Of a stretch of 64,000 nt of DNA, positions 59,701 through 64,000 are shown piece after piece. Both the position numbers and the translations under genes were made by a program. The notes beneath the pieces were generated by a model, which was given only the letters and a program-made list of their open reading frames with translations, was not told the origin of the DNA and did no database searches. Each line of letters opens with the position of its first letter. The first letter of the stretch is position 1. Source of the DNA: Vanilla planifolia (Eukaryota; Streptophyta; Magnoliopsida; Asparagales; Orchidaceae); the NCBI GenBank assembly GCA_023846275.1, contig CM043871.1, positions 35,432,578 to 35,496,577 of the forward strand. Direction: 5' to 3'.

Positions 59701-62266
59701 ATCATCTATTCAATACAATTTAATTTGTGATTGTCCTTCTCTTTTTAGGTTTTTCAGTATCAATCAACTTTCGCTTGTTTCAACAATTAATATTTATACA
59801 ACACAAATAATGCATAACACTGCTTGATTAAATACAACAAATCACAAAAAAGACCCAGTGACAAAGCCGAATTATGCTTTAGAAAAAAAAAAAATACAAG
59901 CAAAAAACTATCATTCATTCATCTTTATAAACCTTCTTTCTTTACTTAAGCCACAATAAACATGCAAAAATGTCTGGTAATGAAAAACCAAATGCAACAT
60001 AAGCCTAAACGCGTCATACCCAAAAGAAAATACAAAACTAGTTTGTCTAGAAGAAAAACTAAATATTCAAGTCCTCAAACTCCTATTTTATTTCTGAAAA
60101 GCTAAATTTACTAAAAGAACTACATGTAAGTGTAAAAGAGTATACCATGGATTTCAATTTAGCATGATAAATAAACTCAATCAAATAGAAAAATGCCAAA
60201 TTGCCAAATGATGGTTAATTTGAGTTTCAAGAAAAATGCCTTGTACTCATCACTAAAATTAATTTTTTAATTGTGACTTCATTTGCCTTATAGCTCCCAT
60301 CACCACATTCTTACAGCAGTCTCAATGCCTTCTGTATTCTTGGGACTGTTAATCAACTCGAAAATCAAAAATCATTCAAAAAATCAGATGGAACTATGAT
60401 TCAAATCAACTCAAATAATCAGCTTAAATCGAAGTGCCATGATTCTATTATGGATCCAACTCGACTCAAATCGACTTATGAATCAATTATAGCCGAGCCT
60501 AAATCATATCAAAACAACTAAATGACTAAATATTATGCATTCATCAATTTAGAAATGTTCGGACAAAAAGTAAATTAATAAATATATAATAACTTAAACC
60601 AATCCATTTAACATAATTGAATAAATAAGTTTATTTGCTATTAAAAAAACGTCGTGAAAAAAAAAATTAATTGACCATTGAATCAATTTTAGCTCAGATC
60701 ATGCTCAAAACAACTTTAGCTCATGATAGGCTTAAACCAAGTTAGGCTTAGCCTCGATCAAGATCGAATTGAATCATTTTTGTGCAGAACTTGAATCGAA
60801 TAAGGACCAAATTGAGAAACTTCAATTTAATCATGAGCAAAGGTCAAAACTAGTCACGTATGACCACCCAAGACAAATCCATAATAGATTCCATCAACAC
60901 AATTGTTTTTTATCTAAATGTAACTTTTATTAAGAAAATAGTTCAAATAACCATAAATTTCAACAACAAATGTATTTTCATCAGGAAAAACTAAAAAAAA
61001 TAATATTATTATTTACAAGAACGATATTTTGACACAAAATCATGACTAATGGATGTACATTTTGCAGGAAAAAAAACCACTGAAACAAAATTCTATATCA
61101 AAAAATTTACAGCTAAAATACAATGCAGGTATAATAAGAACAGATCAGTACCCAAAAAAACTTGACAAAAAAAACTGCAACAAAAGGTCCAGAGAGACCC
61201 AAGTCATTGGCACCTGTCCTACTGCAAATATTGTTCCTCAACTCACACATTTGGTCTACTTACAAACACCACCTTCTACATAAAGAAATAGTTTCACCTA
61301 TAAGTTTAATAACATTATTAAACAACTCTTTTCTCATAAATCTAGTTATAGATGTCAAAAAAAATAAATAAATAAAGCAAGCTAACTGTATCGTCCAAGA
61401 CCAAAGGGGATTAAGAGTCTCATCTTGAGAGATTTAATCTAGAAAAAGTTGTGGTGAAAGGTTCTTGATAGACTTTTAGTGGTTGGAGAGGCACAAGGAT
61501 AAATAATACTAAAATCAACTATGGAAAGAATGATTCTAAAATTTACATGTGATACATTGGACTTAAGACGTTGGGACTTCTTTGGAAGACAAAACCCACT
61601 TTCATCGATATGAAACAACCAAATGATACAACATCTCGACATAATGAAACCAGATCATAACATGAACATCTTAAATATTAGAGACTTGGGTTAAAGATTA
61701 AAAACTAGGGTTTAGCTTATCCTATAATACAATATTTAAACTTTATCTCAATCTTACCCTAGTTTTTTTCTTCTAACCACGTTATTTTAACAAAATTTTA
61801 ACTCATAGGTTAAGATTTACTCAACATTACCTTCCTAATCCCACTCCAAATGGATCCTAAGAATAATCCAATATAGGTTAAATGATTGACCATTTAAGAT
61901 TACAAATTTAAGGTTAAAGATTACAGATTAAGGATTCAAATTTTTTTCTTTTTACTCTCCCAAAAATCCACAAGAGTAGATTAATCCAAGCTTTCTAACC
62001 TTATTCCAAATGGGTCAAAGAATAATGCGCTAAGGGATAAAAGACTGTCTATTTAAGCAGTATTAATATGCTTAAACTGTTCTACAAGATTGAAAAAGGT
62101 TGCATGCAAATAGCTATTGGGGAAAATGAAGAATACAAAGTCACATAGAACACTTGCAAACAGTAAATCACATTCAGCTGCAAACTTCATATAAAGACCA
62201 CAAGACCAAGAAAAGGTTGTGTCCCACCTTTAAAACTTCGTATAGCATCTTCCCACAAGCTTTGAT
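56791..62266. other. Spacer between the GC-richer block and the HYPK gene
   Basis: AT-rich, with an exact 79-bp tandem duplication at 59390-59547 and a short doubled 14-bp AT unit near 58685-58712. The last few hundred bases before 62267 should be the HYPK 3' UTR, but the polyadenylation site is not clear. No other gene recognised. Confidence 0.65.
59390..59547. repeat. Exact 79-bp tandem duplication
   Basis: The unit beginning GTTAACATAACATTATCTAA spans 59390-59468 and is repeated at 59469-59547 without any visible difference, implying a recent event. Confidence 0.96.
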
Positions 62267-64000
62267 TCATCGAAGCAAGTAGCGAATTGCAGCAACTGCA
62301 TCACCTTTGTGCTCACGAAGTGTTCTCTCAGCCACCTTTTTGTCCAGCTGCCAAATGTCTTTGTCAAAGCTCAGCTCACGAGAGCAGAGAAAGATGGTTT
62401 AAACATCTGATAGTTACATACCTCAAGCTCATTGGCAATGATATCTACATCTGTAGGCTTAATCTTAACAGCAGCCAGTTCTTTCTCCCTGAAAGAATGA
62501 AAATTGGTTTCATGAGATAAAAATATAATAATATTATTAACAGGCTAAACTTGGTCCTGTCTTAAAATTTAACAATTCTAGTAATAATTGCTATACGAAT
62601 GAAGGTTCTACACTAAGATTTTGCTTTGTTATATCAAACTAATATTGTGATAAATAGCACAAGGATTGATGTCGCTTTTGTAGATAACATAGACAAACTC
62701 TGCAAGTTTGTTGTCCCTTATCTAGAACCCATGGAGGTAATGCAAAGGCAATGCAGAACCAATTTTTGTATCCTGATACATCAAAGTGCTAATATGGGTT
62801 TTTGACAACTAAAAAAGGATAAATATAACCCAAAACAAATCCACAACACGAGAAAATTAAACCAAAAAAAAAACAGAGTATGATGATTATGAGCTCCTTT
62901 TTCTCATGCTGATTGACAAGCTGCTGTCTTTGACATTAATTCAGCACCATCTTGGAAATCCAGTGAGCTTCCAACAGCAGAAAACTCAACACATAATCGA
63001 GTTTCCTTGTTCAATAGGGACATTTCCCATTTAAGTAGATTCGTAGAGCGTCTTAAAAATCTGGTGCACTTCTGAAAGCACAAAGCCCATGCATAATGTT
63101 GATGCCAGGTTTTGGAAGACTTTGGAATGTATATGTAGTTACTGACAATGGACAGAAATATGGGTCATGGGAATAACAATAACTAAGTAAGGAATAAGGG
63201 TTAAGACAAAATCCATCAACTCGAGAAAAACATAGCTGACTAAGTAGGCATTAACTATTGTGTACTGGGAGAGATGCGTATAGGAAAGGAGAGTGGGGCA
63301 CTACCCTTTACAGAGAAGGAAGGATCGATATTGTTAATACAGGAAGCTAGAATAAGTTTGTCTCTCTAAGGGTAGGGTTTGAGTGAGATGCTTGAGTCTG
63401 AGGTAGGTCTTCTCTTATGCTTGTTGCCTTTTTGCCAAAGTTCATTAATGCTTGATGACATCCCTGCTGAGGCACAAAGGTGGCAGAAAAAAGGTTAGGA
63501 TATCAATTCCAAGTTCCCACGATGCTGCCTTAAGGCAAAGTAGACATAATGTAAGTAAACTCGGCCAGACTTTATCCATGCTTATAAAGGGTAATATCAG
63601 GATGAGTGTCAGGTGGAGAGAGATATTTGATCCTTTCATTTCAACCAAGCATGCTGAGATGTCTGGCATTGTGTCATTGACGGGTCAGAAGCAGTTCTTG
63701 TTAGAACCCTGTTACAATTAGGCTTCACGTGTCCTGGATAGCTTATGAGGTCCTTTGTTGTAGTATTGAATTGTGTCTCAAATTTTCCCTAGCACCAGGA
63801 CCTTCATTTATTTTTGGTTGAAGGACAGAAAATTTGAAGGTCGATGGCAGACCTAATCATAAAGAGTCATACAAACTTTTCATTTTACCTAACCTCCCTC
63901 CTCCGTAAAGGTCATGTACAAAGAATGGTAAATGGCCCTCTAGATCTTGAATTTTCATCACTTAAAATAGAGGAAATAGAAATTTAGATGACCCTCCAAC
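62267..64000 (-). CDS. HYPK: HYPK (huntingtin-interacting protein K-like), C-terminal two exons; 5' end outside window
   Basis: Minus-strand exons 62488-62422 and 62347-62267 (stop TGA 62269-62267), separated by a 74-bp GT..AG intron. Together they read (R)EKELAAVKIKPTDVDIIANE, LE, then LDKKVAERTLREHKGDAVAA, IRYLLR. This is the NPAA/UBA-like domain at the C-terminus of HYPK, which binds and tunes the ribosome-associated NatA N-terminal acetyltransferase; plant HYPK is known to promote NatA activity. About 49 residues are seen of a protein usually of some 110-140 aa. The first visible base completes a split Arg codon. The upstream exons, usually ending AMRMR, were searched for by eye in 62489-64000 and not found, so that intron is at least 1.5 kb. 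The visible part is intact. Confidence 0.9.
62489..64000 (-). other. HYPK upstream intron, running off the right edge
   Basis: Acceptor TTCTTTCAG/GGAG on the minus strand at 62489. 1.5 kb of mixed composition, notably less AT-rich than the spacer to its left. Open frames at 63445-63721 on both strands overlap each other and show no recognised family. No exon of HYPK identified here. Confidence 0.65.

Noticed and set aside
63445-63721. Two opposing frames in the HYPK intron
   Set aside because: Antisense overlap and no family match; not an upstream HYPK exon, which should end in an AMRMR-like sequence.

Overview
The window looks like a plant nuclear genome, most likely a monocot. The basis is plant-type spliced genes with long introns, very AT-rich spacers, and decayed Ty1/copia and Ty3/gypsy retrotransposons. 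The protein wording (histidinol-phosphate aminotransferase, a TDY-type MAP kinase, an aluminium-induced YGL/LRDR protein, HYPK) resembles monocot family members from memory, but no search was run and the species is not determined.

Layout: (1) 1-5120, plus strand: last three exons of a histidinol-phosphate aminotransferase gene, entering from the left edge, with a 4.66 kb last intron. (2) 5121-about 12960: AT-rich spacer with microsatellites, one exact tandem duplication and decayed repeats. (3) about 12970-34102, plus strand: a complete ten-exon group-D (TDY) MAP kinase gene, MPK16-like, 560 codons. All splice phases close without a break. Its introns (up to 8.9 kb) hold copia and gypsy fossils and a purine-rich tandem array. 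(4) 35004-39201, minus strand: a complete five-exon gene for an AILP1/TSJT1-like protein (238 aa), convergent with the kinase gene; a copia fossil lies in its first intron. (5) 39202-62266: a 23 kb spacer, mostly extremely AT-rich, with a gypsy pol fossil (about 44.2-45.6 kb), a small Cassandra-like element with a pair of 5S-rRNA-like segments (about 47.4-48.05 kb), and an internally deleted copia element with two recognisable LTRs (48.47-52.85 kb). (6) 62267-64000, minus strand: the last two exons of a HYPK gene (NatA-associated chaperone with a UBA-like domain), whose 5' part lies beyond the right edge.

The four genes do not form a pathway; they are ordinary, independently transcribed plant genes (histidine synthesis, signalling, stress-associated protein, ribosome-associated N-terminal acetylation). 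I found no new gene system. The points most worth a second look are the 5S-like pair, a perfect 35-bp inverted repeat in a kinase intron, the intron that splits the kinase TDY motif, an unexplained open patch at 38.1-38.3 kb and a relatively GC-rich block at 56.6-56.8 kb.
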